Shown here: piece after piece, positions 1 through 9,645 of the stretch | How positions within the stretch are numbered: the first letter of the stretch is position 1 | How the letters are laid out: each line of letters begins with the position of its first letter | From: a virus | Reading direction: 5' to 3' (one strand) | Length of the DNA: 64,000 bases | IMG/VR virus record: IMGVR_UViG_3300042731_009106 | Location: 62,001-126,000 of that record | Position numbers and translations under genes: made by a program | The notes under the pieces: generated by a model | The model's input: the letters and a program-made list of their open reading frames with translations, nothing else | Database searches by the model: none | Told to the model about the DNA's origin: nothing

Positions 1-53
1 TCAACAAAGTGGCTCACTTGAAGATGATTTCTGATATGTAGCCCCTTATATTG

Positions 54-62
54 GTGTATATA
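54..62 (+). promoter_or_regulatory. Class 2 (GTGTATATA) promoter element
   Basis: GTG followed by TATATA, then 6 nt to the ATG at 69. This is one of twelve near-identical elements in the window, each placed 5-9 nt upstream of a start codon. No -35 box is visible. It is inferred to be a phage late-type promoter because it leads into a block of virion-like genes. Confidence 0.6.
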
Positions 63-68
63 TTATGT

Positions 69-287
69 ATGCCACATGACGGATCACATATATCAAAATC
101 AATTCCTCAGCAGAATTGCAGTAAAAAACAAAAAGACTTACAAGGTATCCCATATAACCTCATTGGCGATACTAGTCTTAATGACCTTTTAGTTAAAGAG
201 CTTCAGGATATAGATTTCCCAAAATCCTCCAATATTTCATCAACTCAATTCTCTAAACCCAAACACGGTATAGGAAAAAAAGTATAG
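69..287 (+). CDS. Hypothetical protein (72 aa)
   Basis: Small polar protein, unrecognised. The frame stays open further upstream, but the ATG at 69 is preferred because it lies 6 nt after the GTGTATATA element. It is rich in Lys, Ser and Asn with no membrane segment. It ends 1 nt before the next gene and looks like the first gene of a late operon that runs to about 3240. Function unknown; a small virion or assembly protein is possible from context only. Confidence 0.55.
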   Translation: MPHDGSHISKSIPQQNCSKKQKDLQGIPYNLIGDTSLNDLLVKELQDIDFPKSSNISSTQFSKPKHGIGKKV

Positions 288-288
288 G

Positions 289-1266
289 ATGGCAATTAAA
301 ACTTTAACCGAAGTATTGAATTCAATATCCGTTGATGATATTGACAAAAGCACTATGTCCGATTCTGAGTTTGATAACAGAGTCAATTCATTGTTGGGCG
401 AGGGTTATAGCTACATCGCTCTTCAATCCAACGGTAGCGACACTTGCGGAAATCTTCTAAGTTTTAAAAGAATACAAAATTTTTCCGTTGACACTCTTTT
501 AGTTAAGAGTGATGAGGTTGATAATAATAATTACAGTAGAGTTGACGGTGAGGTTGTTAAAAATCACCCTAATTATAAAGATAAAGGTACATTTTTTGGC
601 TTAAAATACGACGATACAGACAAAGGTTTTTATACGAATGACATTAATTTTTTTGGTAGAGGTTTATCTAAGGATGTTTGGTTTGACAGAATGGGCATTA
701 ATGCAAAACCAATTCCCAAACATGTTTATGTAAAAGCTAAACCTCACAAGGAAAACAAATTTCACATACCCGGCTCTTTTTATGTAGCTAGTGGTAGCCA
801 CCCAATGGTTTATGTTGGAAATAATGCCATCATAAGCGCTTACCCAGTTTATGTTTTTGGTAAATCCTCAGATTGGCATATCGAAGGTGGAACTGCTGGA
901 GGCGCGTTAAATCAGGCTGACAATGGCATACATAAAAGATCGACATGTCGAGGCTGTACACATCTTTACTACGACCCCACTGACGATGATCAAGAAAGTC
1001 GATATTTTAATAGGTCTGGCTGGAATACAGAGTTTTATAAATCCAATAATGAAATTGATGTTGATGGTCCTATTTATACACCCAACGCTCAATCTATTGA
1101 CATTCAAGATTTCATGGAAACTTCCGAAAGTTTCTCTTCGCCCGCTTTTAATCCATCAAATTATACTTTAAATTATTTAACTGGATATGCTTCGGATAAT
1201 GATTTCCAATCAGGTTATAGCCACAGTGGTTATGATTTTTTAAACTCTTCAAATTATAATTTTTAA
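289..1266 (+). CDS. Hypothetical protein, probable virion-associated (325 aa)
   Basis: No family recognised. The protein is Asn/Ser/Tyr/Gly-rich, with many aromatic residues and no signal peptide, membrane segment or catalytic motif. The central part (about residues 130-240) is Gly/His-rich and carries a Cys-x-x-Cys pair; the C-terminal 60 residues are Ser/Asn/Tyr-rich low complexity. This composition and the position in a run of three similar-sized genes behind a class 2 promoter fit a tail or decoration protein. That role is inferred only. It starts 1 nt after the previous stop. Confidence 0.55.
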   Translation: MAIKTLTEVLNSISVDDIDKSTMSDSEFDNRVNSLLGEGYSYIALQSNGSDTCGNLLSFKRIQNFSVDTLLVKSDEVDNNNYSRVDGEVVKNHPNYKDKGTFFGLKYDDTDKGFYTNDINFFGRGLSKDVWFDRMGINAKPIPKHVYVKAKPHKENKFHIPGSFYVASGSHPMVYVGNNAIISAYPVYVFGKSSDWHIEGGTAGGALNQADNGIHKRSTCRGCTHLYYDPTDDDQESRYFNRSGWNTEFYKSNNEIDVDGPIYTPNAQSIDIQDFMETSESFSSPAFNPSNYTLNYLTGYASDNDFQSGYSHSGYDFLNSSNYNF

Positions 1267-1270
1267 TTAA

Positions 1271-2290
1271 ATGAGAAAAGGTTTTACGAATTTAAGAGAT
1301 TATGCCGGAGAGGTTGATAGATTCTATCTTTTTAAAGATGGCAAAACTATTACTGTTTCTGATTTGCCAAGTGAAGGCTACCACCCATCAAACTTTTTAA
1401 GAAACGACGAAGGGGATGAAGGCTTTAATCCTCCAGTGAAGCATATTGAACCCTTAGGCTCAGCCTCCTTACAAACTGATTCTTTCACAATTGGCGCAAA
1501 ATCCAAGCATAAACTATATGGAGTAAATGGCTTGTTTGTTGATGATACAGATCTAGAAATTAATAATTCTTATATACATAAAAATCTTATTCATGAAGGA
1601 GATAATTCTTTAGTTGAACTTGGTGATTGTCCAGAGCCAATAGCTGATGAGCATGGAACTGTTAACTGTTTAAGAATATATGGCTTTGGTGCTCCTGTGT
1701 TTATACCTGAATGGGATTTACATTTCCCAATTGACCCACTAGTTGATGGTAAATTTACTAGTAGATTTAAATCGTCAGATGGTAATGGAAATGAAATTGG
1801 TGTATTAAGGGGGCAAACTCACCAAGTTTGCTACAGTAGGGCCTCAAAGGCTTATGCAGCTACATTTAAATCTACAAAAGATCAGGAAAAAGCTCAGGAG
1901 GCTAGAGATAGTTGTTATAGCTATTGCAGAAACTCAAGCAATTCAGAAAGCACTGACGCCTTGAACGCTGAATTCCCTAATTCTTGCATAGACGAGTATT
2001 CTAGAAATACAAGCAGCAGTCCAACCGTTTTTCAAAGAGATTGCGGCTGCCAAATTAGCTGGCAGACAAGTGACATGGTCTTCGTGCAAGATGTTTGCGG
2101 GTTTGATTTACTCATGAATGAGTCAGATTTCAGAGACTTTTCTCGTCTTAGACTACCTTATGTTTATACTGACAAAAGTTTATACAGTGACAGCAATTGG
2201 GAAAAATCATTAGACGAAGATTTGATGCTGAATGTTCTTAGTGAGAATATACAGACTGATATTTACGGTGAAGACTTTTTAGTATTTTAA
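1271..2290 (+). CDS. Hypothetical protein, probable virion-associated (339 aa)
   Basis: Unrecognised. It is unusually rich in cysteine for a cytoplasmic phage protein: about nine Cys, clustered around residues 215-280, some spaced like paired C-x3-C and C-x-C. It is also rich in Asp/Ser/Tyr. There is no hydrophobic segment. It sits 4 nt downstream of the preceding structural candidate and 2 nt upstream of the next, so the three are one transcription unit. The Cys cluster could bind a metal or form virion disulfides; this is speculation. Confidence 0.55.
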   Translation: MRKGFTNLRDYAGEVDRFYLFKDGKTITVSDLPSEGYHPSNFLRNDEGDEGFNPPVKHIEPLGSASLQTDSFTIGAKSKHKLYGVNGLFVDDTDLEINNSYIHKNLIHEGDNSLVELGDCPEPIADEHGTVNCLRIYGFGAPVFIPEWDLHFPIDPLVDGKFTSRFKSSDGNGNEIGVLRGQTHQVCYSRASKAYAATFKSTKDQEKAQEARDSCYSYCRNSSNSESTDALNAEFPNSCIDEYSRNTSSSPTVFQRDCGCQISWQTSDMVFVQDVCGFDLLMNESDFRDFSRLRLPYVYTDKSLYSDSNWEKSLDEDLMLNVLSENIQTDIYGEDFLVF

Positions 2291-2292
2291 TT

Positions 2293-3240
2293 ATGTCAAG
2301 ACTTAAAGAAATTTTATCTAATTCAAAATATACCAGTTATGCTGTAGGTATAGGCGACCCAGATTTTAGTGACCTGAGATCTTTAATATCTTCATCTAAT
2401 ATAGAAAACGCTTACTCCCATTTAGGGAACCATTTTGTAGGAAGAAGCAAATCCAATCCAAACAACCTTAGAACTCAGAAATCTCAATATAAATCTAAAT
2501 CAAATTTGCGAAATGTATTCCACGGTTTTCTTGGTGGGATAGGAGAAGGGGGAACGTTCCCCTTCGTTTTCGATATCCCACAATTCAATCTTTTGTCTAA
2601 TTCGGAAAGGGTAGAAATCTTAGGCTCAAAAGCTCAATATGTAGATAACACAAAACCAAATGATACTACCTTTATAGCTATTGGTGAGCAATTTAGAAAC
2701 TCTACATTTGATGAAAATTTCTTAAATGAACATTCTTTTAGAATTTTTATATCGAATATCGTATCTAAAGATAAATATATACAGTTCCCTAGATTAAAAG
2801 TTTTTGATGCGGACACTATAGTTACTCACAATCAGTCAGATCATAAAGTTATTGAAATCAAAAATGAAGCAGTCTATGTTTATCCGGGAAAATACAAAAG
2901 ATGCTTGAAGGTAAATACTTGTTCTGCTGGAATCAAAAATATGGATAAAAATTTTTCAATGAGTGGAGAGGTTAAAGCTGTTGACGATAACTCTAGGGGT
3001 AGGTGCATCCGAATGGCTTCCACATTCTTACAAAGCTTTGGTAAATTTCGTGGCTCTGGCTTTACTAATTTAGTTAGAAATCATGGTTATGGGTTAGGGG
3101 ATGGAGGTTACCCTCAGTTAGCTGTATATATGGAAGATAGCGTAGGAAAACTTGGCTTAGATAATGTGGATCACACTTTTTTTAAAAAATTCACTGAAGA
3201 TCCAGACGACTATACATGGAATAACAAAACTCCTAATTAA
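2293..3240 (+). CDS. Hypothetical protein, probable virion-associated (315 aa)
   Basis: Unrecognised protein with Gly-rich patches at about residues 78-88 and 250-275. No membrane span, signal or nucleotide-binding motif. It is the last gene of the first operon. It is followed by a new sigma70-type promoter, which separates this presumed late unit from the recombination/replication genes. A virion role is inferred from context and composition. Confidence 0.55.
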   Translation: MSRLKEILSNSKYTSYAVGIGDPDFSDLRSLISSSNIENAYSHLGNHFVGRSKSNPNNLRTQKSQYKSKSNLRNVFHGFLGGIGEGGTFPFVFDIPQFNLLSNSERVEILGSKAQYVDNTKPNDTTFIAIGEQFRNSTFDENFLNEHSFRIFISNIVSKDKYIQFPRLKVFDADTIVTHNQSDHKVIEIKNEAVYVYPGKYKRCLKVNTCSAGIKNMDKNFSMSGEVKAVDDNSRGRCIRMASTFLQSFGKFRGSGFTNLVRNHGYGLGDGGYPQLAVYMEDSVGKLGLDNVDHTFFKKFTEDPDDYTWNNKTPN

Positions 3241-3252
3241 ACAAATTTATTG

Positions 3253-3281
3253 TTGACTTTTTAATATAATTGCCATAGAAT
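3253..3281 (+). promoter_or_regulatory. Class 1 sigma70-type promoter for recA unit
   Basis: TTGACT at 3253-3258, 17-bp spacer, TAGAAT at 3276-3281. The predicted transcript start is near 3288, about 6 nt before the ATG at 3294, so the mRNA would be almost leaderless. Confidence 0.7.
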
Positions 3282-3293
3282 AGTCTGATATTT

Positions 3294-3626
3294 ATGGCCC
3301 ACTTAAACAAAAAGCAAATTGTACTTAGGCTAATCACGCCACCAAAATCACCTAAAGGTCCATATTGGTCAAGAGAGTATAAAATTCTTAATTCATTAAT
3401 GGAAAAGTATCCTGATAAGAAATTTTGGGACTTACTTAAATTCAATGAAGGCTGGGATTCTTTAGTTATTTTTCAATCTGATTTCGGTAAGGAACTATTA
3501 GAACGAAAGTACAAGGAGTGGAACTATAAAATTAAAGAAAGTAAAAAATTTGAGTTGACAAAAAAGATAGGACCTGATATCATTATAGATCGTAAGCCAA
3601 AAAACCTTAGACAATTTTTATCATGA
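3294..3626 (+). CDS. Hypothetical protein upstream of recA (110 aa)
   Basis: Basic, Lys-rich protein of unknown family. It overlaps the recA start by 4 nt (ATGA), so the two are translationally coupled. The N-terminal part is Pro/Lys-rich and the rest is predicted mostly helical. Being the first gene of the promoter that drives recA suggests an early DNA-metabolism role, but nothing in the sequence shows which. Confidence 0.6.
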   Translation: MAHLNKKQIVLRLITPPKSPKGPYWSREYKILNSLMEKYPDKKFWDLLKFNEGWDSLVIFQSDFGKELLERKYKEWNYKIKESKKFELTKKIGPDIIIDRKPKNLRQFLS

Positions 3627-4720
3627 GCAAAACATTAGATCAAATTAATAAATTCCTTTCCGACAAAGATAATAAAAAATACCACTTCAATGATTTCAAT
3701 GAAGATGAATATAAAATATCAAGTGGTAGTTTAAATCTGGATTTAGCCTTGGGTGGTGGACTTCCAGCTGGAGCCCATAGATTTACAGGAATTAACGAAG
3801 GCGGCAAAACTAGCTGTGCATTGACTGTAGCCAAAAACTTTCAAAGTCATTTCGGCAAAGATGGCATGGTTGTGATAGTAAAATCAGAAGGAAGGTTAAG
3901 TCCTGAAATGCTAAAGAGAACAGGAGTAGATCTTGATCCAGAAAAGTTTTTTATTCTTGATTGCAATATTTTTGAAAAAGTTTTTGAGTTTATTAGAGAC
4001 TTGGTTTTTAATAACGAAGATAACAAAAAATATATGTTCATTATTGATAGTGTTGATGCTCTTTGCAGAATGAATGATATTGACAAACCATTTAGTGAAA
4101 GCGAACAAGTGGCTGGTGGAGCATTAGTCACATCTGTTTTTCTTAAAAAGATGGTTTTACCTATCACTAAAATGGGGCACATGATGATACTAACTTCTCA
4201 AGTTAGAGTAGAAGTTGCCGCAAATCCTTATGCAGCAAGAGGTGGTCCAAAGGTTAAGCAAGCTGGTGGTAATGCAATTAAGCATTATGCTAATTTCATT
4301 TTAGAGTTTGAAGAAAGGTATACTAATGACATTATGTGGGAAAATGCATCTGCCTCTAAGATCGAAGATAAAGGTAATCCCATAGGTCATTATTGCAAGA
4401 TTCGTTTTCGCAAAAGTGTCAACGAAAAGACTGGAGCTCAAGTTCGCTATCCTATTCGCTACGGTAGAACAGATGGTAATTCTGTATGGCTAGAGAAAGA
4501 AATTATAGACATGATGTATTTATGGGGTTATATCGAAAAGAAAGGTGCATGGATATCTTTCGATGAAGATATTCTAAAAGATTTATCTGATAAAAAAATT
4601 GAGTGTCCAGAAAAAATACAAGGTGATAATAAATTACTTGAATTAATAGAAACTAATGGAAGTTTAAAAGACTATTTTTACAATACTATACATGACATCT
4701 TCCAAAATGAAAAAGAATAA
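3623..4720 (+). CDS. recA: RecA/UvsX-type recombinase
   Basis: ATP-dependent strand-exchange protein, 365 aa. Walker A is GINEGGKT at about residues 56-63, preceded by the RecA-type lead-in with SLNLDLALGGGLP. Walker B is MFIIDSVDA at about 138-146. A region like RecA loops L1/L2 follows (Ala/Gly-rich, ending GGNAIKHYAN). It is somewhat longer than bacterial RecA, with a charged C-terminal tail. It presumably supports recombination-dependent replication and repair with the helicase and polymerase downstream. The Walker A has Asn-Glu-Gly where Pro-Glu-Ser-Ser is usual in RecA, as is common in phage homologues. Confidence 0.93.
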   Translation: MSKTLDQINKFLSDKDNKKYHFNDFNEDEYKISSGSLNLDLALGGGLPAGAHRFTGINEGGKTSCALTVAKNFQSHFGKDGMVVIVKSEGRLSPEMLKRTGVDLDPEKFFILDCNIFEKVFEFIRDLVFNNEDNKKYMFIIDSVDALCRMNDIDKPFSESEQVAGGALVTSVFLKKMVLPITKMGHMMILTSQVRVEVAANPYAARGGPKVKQAGGNAIKHYANFILEFEERYTNDIMWENASASKIEDKGNPIGHYCKIRFRKSVNEKTGAQVRYPIRYGRTDGNSVWLEKEIIDMMYLWGYIEKKGAWISFDEDILKDLSDKKIECPEKIQGDNKLLELIETNGSLKDYFYNTIHDIFQNEKE

Positions 4721-5966
4721 AATCTTTATTTCGATAGCTAGTTATCGAGATCCCCAGCTCATACCAACTATAGAAAATTGTATAAAGAATGCTAAAAATC
4801 CTAAAAATTTAGTGTTTGGAATCTTAAGGCAATACAATAAAAAAGATGGCTTTGATGATCTTTCTGACTATAAGAGTAAAACAAACTTCAGGATTAAAGA
4901 AATGCTCTCTCACAAGAGCAAAGGGGTATGCCATTCCAGATACCAAATACAAACTATGTATGATGGAGAAGAATTTTATTTACAGTTAGACTCACATCAC
5001 AGATTCATTAAAGATTGGGATACTAAACTAAAACAAACATTATCTTCCCTTAAGAAGTCGGGCAGCAAAAAACCTATACTAACAGGTTACTTGCCTTCTT
5101 TCGATCCAGATGTAGAAGGAGAAGCTAGATTAAACGATGTATGGCGTCAATACATTGATCGCTTTCAACCCGAAGGTCCAATCTTTATTTTTCCCGAAAC
5201 TATACCTAATTGGCAAAGAAAAAAGCCTGAAAAAGCTAGGTTCCTTAGTGGTCATTTTATTTTTAGCTATGGAGACTTTGTGACTAATGTTCCATATGAT
5301 CCAAAACTTTATTTCCATGGAGAAGAAAGCTCTTTAGCTGTCAGGGCATATACTCATGGCTATGATTTGTATCATTTGCATAGACCTTGGGTTTGGCATC
5401 ATTATGGCAGAGATAATTATGCTAGACACTGGGATGATGAATCAGTTTGGGGCGACTTAAACAAACAAAGCTTTCTTCGCTATAAAACTTTACTTGGAAT
5501 GGATGGTATTCGCAGAAAGCATATACCAAAATACGGTCTGGGTAAAGTTAGGTCACTTAGTGATTATGAATCTTATGCTGGTATTAGATTTAAAGATCGT
5601 CAAATCCATCAAGCTGCATTCGACAGAACCCCACCCCCAGTTAAACTAAAAAAGGGTGAAAAAATAGAAGATAAATTTGTTTCTCAATTTAAGTATTGCA
5701 TAGATCTACATAAACCAAATTTCCCAGAAAATGATTATGATGTTTGGGCAATTGCATTCAAAGATAAGAATGGTAATGAAATGATTAGGTTGGATGCTGG
5801 GGAAGAAGAAATAGCCAGACTTCAAAACGAAAATCCTAAAGATGATTTTATAAGGCTATGGAGACAGTTTGAAACTTCAGAGCTTCCATCTAGTTGGTTG
5901 ATCTGGCCTCACAGTAAAAGTAAGGACTGGATGAATATTGTAGAAGGGACTGTGCCAGTATTATGA
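4707..5966 (+). CDS. GT60-like (Skp1 GlcNAc-transferase type) glycosyltransferase
   Basis: About 419 aa. The N-terminus (ISIASYRDPQLIPTI) and the stretch LQLDSHHRF with the DSHH metal-site-like motif at about 95-98 match the GlcNAc family (PF11397), known from UDP-GlcNAc:hydroxyproline transferases. Later motifs SGHFIF and FHGEE fit as well. The start is uncertain: the ATG at 4707 begins just before the family's first strand, while an ATG at 4692 would add five residues. Either way it overlaps the recA end, so glycan cluster A is coupled to recA. A paralogue follows directly. Confidence 0.85.
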   Translation: MKKNKIFISIASYRDPQLIPTIENCIKNAKNPKNLVFGILRQYNKKDGFDDLSDYKSKTNFRIKEMLSHKSKGVCHSRYQIQTMYDGEEFYLQLDSHHRFIKDWDTKLKQTLSSLKKSGSKKPILTGYLPSFDPDVEGEARLNDVWRQYIDRFQPEGPIFIFPETIPNWQRKKPEKARFLSGHFIFSYGDFVTNVPYDPKLYFHGEESSLAVRAYTHGYDLYHLHRPWVWHHYGRDNYARHWDDESVWGDLNKQSFLRYKTLLGMDGIRRKHIPKYGLGKVRSLSDYESYAGIRFKDRQIHQAAFDRTPPPVKLKKGEKIEDKFVSQFKYCIDLHKPNFPENDYDVWAIAFKDKNGNEMIRLDAGEEEIARLQNENPKDDFIRLWRQFETSELPSSWLIWPHSKSKDWMNIVEGTVPVL

Positions 5967-7225
5967 GCTCTATATATGTACAAATAGCTGCCTACAGAGA
6001 TCCTGATGTAGTTAATACATTAAAAGATATAGTTAAGCAGTCAAGCAAAAAACATAAAATTGTAATCAATATAATTGATCAATATTCTCCAGATGATAAT
6101 TTTTACGATATTGAAAAAACATTTAAACATTTAAAGTGCAATGCCTTTGCTAGCTTAAAATATAAAAAAATTCTTTATACAGAAACTAAAGGGGTTTGCT
6201 GGGTTAGGCATTTATTAAACGAGGATTATTCTGGGGAAGACTTCACCCTCCAATTAGACTCTCATCATAGGTTTGAAAAAAATTGGGATACGACTTTAAT
6301 ATCTATGCTGGATTCACTTTGTGATGCTGGTTACAAAAAACCTTTACTTACAACATACTGCCCCGGATATCTAACTAGCGACGAAACAAAATATCCATTT
6401 GCAACACAAATGGATTTTGACAGATTCACCCCAGAAGGCGCAGTATTTTTTAGCTCTGGGATCATCCCAAACTGGGAAAACAAAAAGCTTCCAGTACCAT
6501 CTAGATTCATTAGTGGTCATATGATTTTCGTGCAAGGATCTTTCTGCAAAGAAGTTCCATATGATCCTTATTATTTATTCCACGGAGAAGAAATTAATCT
6601 CACGGTACGAGCTTATACTCATGGTTATGATTTATTCCATCCACATAAGCCTGTAGTTTATCACGAATATTCTCGAAGTCATCGCCCTAAAAAGTGCTGG
6701 GATGACGACCCACAATGGGGTCTTAAAAATGATAAATCTCACTTACGTAACAGAAAATTCTTTCAAATGGATGGAGAGAAAAAAGATATAGACTTCGGAA
6801 AATATGATCTCGGAACAGTTAGAACGATAGAGCAGTACGAAGAATATAGCGGCGTTAGAATGAGAAGTCGCTCAGTACAACAATATACTATTGACTTGCA
6901 TCACGCACCTAACCCAGTTCATATGTCTGATGATGATTATGAATCTTCTTTTTTACCTATCTTTAAACACTGTATTGATTTGTCTTATGAGATCGTACCC
7001 TTAAATGATTATACTTTTTGGTGCGTAGCCTTCAAAGATAAAGACGGTAATGATATTTACAGGCAAGATGCTAACAAAGAAGAAATTCATAAAATGAAAA
7101 ATGACCCTGATGGTTATTGTAAATTATGGAGATCTTTTCCCTCTCCACAGAAACCTCATAGCTGGCTAGTATGGCCTCACAGCGAAAGCGAAGGTTGGCT
7201 TGAACCAATTACAGGCTACCTTTAA
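5963..7225 (+). CDS. GT60-like glycosyltransferase (paralogue)
   Basis: 420 aa, clearly paralogous to the preceding gene. It has the same opening (IAAYRDPDVVNTLKDIV), LQLDSHHRF, SGHMIFVQGSF, FHGEE and a conserved C-terminal tail ending SWLVWPHSES. It is a predicted GT-A enzyme that transfers a sugar, probably GlcNAc-like, from a nucleotide donor. It overlaps its neighbours by 4 nt and 1 nt. Tandem duplication followed by divergence suggests two related linkages or acceptors. Confidence 0.85.
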   Translation: MSSIYVQIAAYRDPDVVNTLKDIVKQSSKKHKIVINIIDQYSPDDNFYDIEKTFKHLKCNAFASLKYKKILYTETKGVCWVRHLLNEDYSGEDFTLQLDSHHRFEKNWDTTLISMLDSLCDAGYKKPLLTTYCPGYLTSDETKYPFATQMDFDRFTPEGAVFFSSGIIPNWENKKLPVPSRFISGHMIFVQGSFCKEVPYDPYYLFHGEEINLTVRAYTHGYDLFHPHKPVVYHEYSRSHRPKKCWDDDPQWGLKNDKSHLRNRKFFQMDGEKKDIDFGKYDLGTVRTIEQYEEYSGVRMRSRSVQQYTIDLHHAPNPVHMSDDDYESSFLPIFKHCIDLSYEIVPLNDYTFWCVAFKDKDGNDIYRQDANKEEIHKMKNDPDGYCKLWRSFPSPQKPHSWLVWPHSESEGWLEPITGYL

Positions 7226-7875
7226 TGGTTTCTTTTAAACATAATTATATATTTGTACATATTCCAAAGTGCGCTGGTACTTCTATAGAGCAAGCTTTAA
7301 TTAAAAATGAAGATAAGCCCTTAGATTTCGACAAGTTATTGCTGCCAAACAATAAAGGCATACCTTCTTCGCATAAAGCTTTTAAAGAATACTATGAAGT
7401 CCCCCAACACTATACATTACAAACTATACATGATATACTTTGCGATCAAGGTCATTTAGATTTTTTTAATCAAGCTTTTATTTTTGCTGTTGTCAGAAAT
7501 CCATTAGATAGAATAAGATCCTCTTCCTCATATCTTACTAAAACTTTTAAAACACAATACAACATAGCCTCTTTACTTCATCACAAAAATATAGGAAACC
7601 ATAGGTTTGATTTAAATCAATATGACTGGTTGACAGTTAATAATAAATTTAAAGTTAATAAAATTATTCATTTTGAAAACTTGTCAGAAGGCCTTAACTT
7701 TGTTTCAAATAAACTATCTCTGTCTATAGATTTACCAAAACATAAATTTGAATCAAGTGGCGGCAACTTTTCGGTAAATGACTCTCCAAGAGTTCGGACT
7801 TTAGTGTATAATAAATACATCAAAGATTACAAAGAATTTAATTATGAACATCCAGTTAAAGTCTCAAGCCTTTAA
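7225..7875 (+). CDS. Sulfotransferase (Sulfotransfer_2-like)
   Basis: 216 aa. The 5'-phosphosulfate-binding loop IPKCAGTSI lies at about residues 12-20 after the strand YIFVH. The 3'-phosphate-binding segment FAVVRNPLDRIRSS is at about residues 88-101. These are the two PAPS-binding signatures of carbohydrate sulfotransferases. No PAPS synthesis genes are in the window, so the host would supply the donor. It is the first of six such genes here and lies inside a coupled glycan operon. Confidence 0.88.
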   Translation: MVSFKHNYIFVHIPKCAGTSIEQALIKNEDKPLDFDKLLLPNNKGIPSSHKAFKEYYEVPQHYTLQTIHDILCDQGHLDFFNQAFIFAVVRNPLDRIRSSSSYLTKTFKTQYNIASLLHHKNIGNHRFDLNQYDWLTVNNKFKVNKIIHFENLSEGLNFVSNKLSLSIDLPKHKFESSGGNFSVNDSPRVRTLVYNKYIKDYKEFNYEHPVKVSSL

Positions 7876-8665
7876 AAATATAAACAGCCCTCTTTCCTTA
7901 AATTTAAACGCAGAAAATCATTGGGCTCCACCTGAAAATAAAAATGATTACTGCATCTTAACTGATAACAATTGTTTTAATAATAATTTAATCAATAGTA
8001 TCTCTTGTAAAAAAATTGCATGGCTGGTTGAGCCCCCAATTATAAATGGAGAAAACTATGTTAAAATGAAAAACTTTCAGCATAAAAAATTTGATTATGT
8101 TTTCGGAAGCATCACACACCATCACTATACCAACATTCCTAATTATAAATATTTTGCTCATGGAGGAACAGTTCACAGGGAAGAAGATATAAAGATTTGG
8201 GAAAAAAGTAAATTGCTTAGCATGATTTTCTCAAAAAAGAAATGGAATAATGGGCATAGACATAGACACCACATCTACAATACCATAAAAAAGTCGCATG
8301 ACTTTGATGCGTTTGGTTGTGGAGTTGGTAATAGAATTAAATACAAGATAGGAGGACTCAAAGATTATATGTTTTCAATAGCTATGGAAAACTGTATGGA
8401 AGGAGATTATTTTACGGAGAAAATTATTGACTGTTTTTTAACTGGAACTATTCCCATTTATTATGGTACTCGAAATATAAAAAATTATTTTAACATGAAA
8501 GGCATTCTTTGGTTTAGGGGTACTGATGACATAAATAAAATTTTAAATAGAATCAACAAAGAATTATATCTAGAAAAATTAGATGCCATTAAAGAAAATT
8601 TTCAAATAGCACAAGATTACATACGGACAGGAGAAAGGCTTAAAAAATTAATTAATGATTTATGA
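7844..8665 (+). CDS. GT10-like fucosyltransferase
   Basis: 273 aa. The C-terminal half carries the alpha-1,3-fucosyltransferase signature: YMFSIAMENC followed by DYFTEKIIDCFLTGTIPIYYG, at about residues 176-207. This is the GDP-fucose-binding motif region of GT10. The N-terminal half has WLVEPP and a FDYVFG strand as in other phage and bacterial GT10 proteins. The ATG overlaps the sulfotransferase end by 32 nt; a later start is possible but would cut into the first strand. Confidence 0.85.
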   Translation: MNIQLKSQAFKNINSPLSLNLNAENHWAPPENKNDYCILTDNNCFNNNLINSISCKKIAWLVEPPIINGENYVKMKNFQHKKFDYVFGSITHHHYTNIPNYKYFAHGGTVHREEDIKIWEKSKLLSMIFSKKKWNNGHRHRHHIYNTIKKSHDFDAFGCGVGNRIKYKIGGLKDYMFSIAMENCMEGDYFTEKIIDCFLTGTIPIYYGTRNIKNYFNMKGILWFRGTDDINKILNRINKELYLEKLDAIKENFQIAQDYIRTGERLKKLINDL

Positions 8666-9645
8666 TTTACAATGCTTGTGTTCCTCAACTAAAAATAGCA
8701 GATATTTTTAGGTCAAATAATTTATTGGTGATCTGCTTTTACTGTGGTGAACCTAAAGATATATTAGTTAATAAAACATCAAGCTGCAAAAAAATTATAT
8801 GCCCAGAAGGTTTCAGTAGTTTATTGTTTTTTGACATAAAAGAATCCACTAAATATTATATATCACACAAAAATACTGAGTACTGCGTTGGCGCAAATGT
8901 CTACAAGGATCATAAAAGAAAATTCACCCTTTCAACAATGGTTAAAAATGAAGATGATTACATTATTCCTTGGATAAAATTTCACCAATCAATTGGCTTT
9001 GAACATTTTGTAATATATGATAATAGTCAGGTGTCGGACAAAACTTCTTGGACATCCTCAAGTGACAAAAGTGATTTAAAACTTGTTCTTAAAGATTATG
9101 TAGATAACGGTCTAGTTACTTTAATTAACTGGGATGTACCAAAAAGAATAAATGGCAGACTTTATGGTCAAGCTAGTCAACAAACTCATTCGTTGCATGC
9201 ATTTTCAAAATCAAATTACATTTGTTATATTGACATAGATGAATATATAAATTTAAAAAAAGACAAAAATATAAATGAATTTATACAATCTATCAATACA
9301 GACAAAAAAATTAATTGCTTTTGTTTTCGCAGCCGTTTATTCCATAACTCTAAAAATAAAAGTGAAGACCCTTCTGACTTCTTGCTTATTGATACGTGTG
9401 ACGCTGTACTCGATGGGGCTAGAAGAAAGTCCATCGTAAAAACTAAATCGATTAACACCTTTGCCATTCATTCCCCAACCTCTGCATCCACAAGGTATAT
9501 TATCCCAAAGGGCTTAGCCTACATTAATCACTATTTTTTTCTGAATAAAAATTATAGAGGGAGAGATTCTGCTAAATATGTAGACAAAAGCATTCTAAGA
9601 CATATTATAAATAATGAAAATATTAATAGTTGTACTGGCTTGTAA
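8662..9645 (+). CDS. GT92/GT2-like glycosyltransferase
   Basis: 327 aa. The segment LSTMVKNEDDYIIPWIKFHQSIGFEHFVIYDN and a DxD-type motif YIDIDEYI (about residues 190-197) are typical of the DUF23/GT92 and related GT2_4 families (GT-A fold). The first 90 residues form a separate Cys-containing N-terminal domain, as in several eukaryote-like GT92 proteins. Coupled to the previous gene by an ATGA overlap. Confidence 0.8.
   Translation: MIYNACVPQLKIADIFRSNNLLVICFYCGEPKDILVNKTSSCKKIICPEGFSSLLFFDIKESTKYYISHKNTEYCVGANVYKDHKRKFTLSTMVKNEDDYIIPWIKFHQSIGFEHFVIYDNSQVSDKTSWTSSSDKSDLKLVLKDYVDNGLVTLINWDVPKRINGRLYGQASQQTHSLHAFSKSNYICYIDIDEYINLKKDKNINEFIQSINTDKKINCFCFRSRLFHNSKNKSEDPSDFLLIDTCDAVLDGARRKSIVKTKSINTFAIHSPTSASTRYIIPKGLAYINHYFFLNKNYRGRDSAKYVDKSILRHIINNENINSCTGL

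Noticed and set aside
2-34. Possible end of an upstream gene in frame 2 (ten codons to TGA)
   Set aside because: Too short to tell from chance; two other frames are equally open at the window edge.
3847-4182. Minus-strand open frames across recA
   Set aside because: Complementary-strand shadow of a conserved gene with no start signal or motif.
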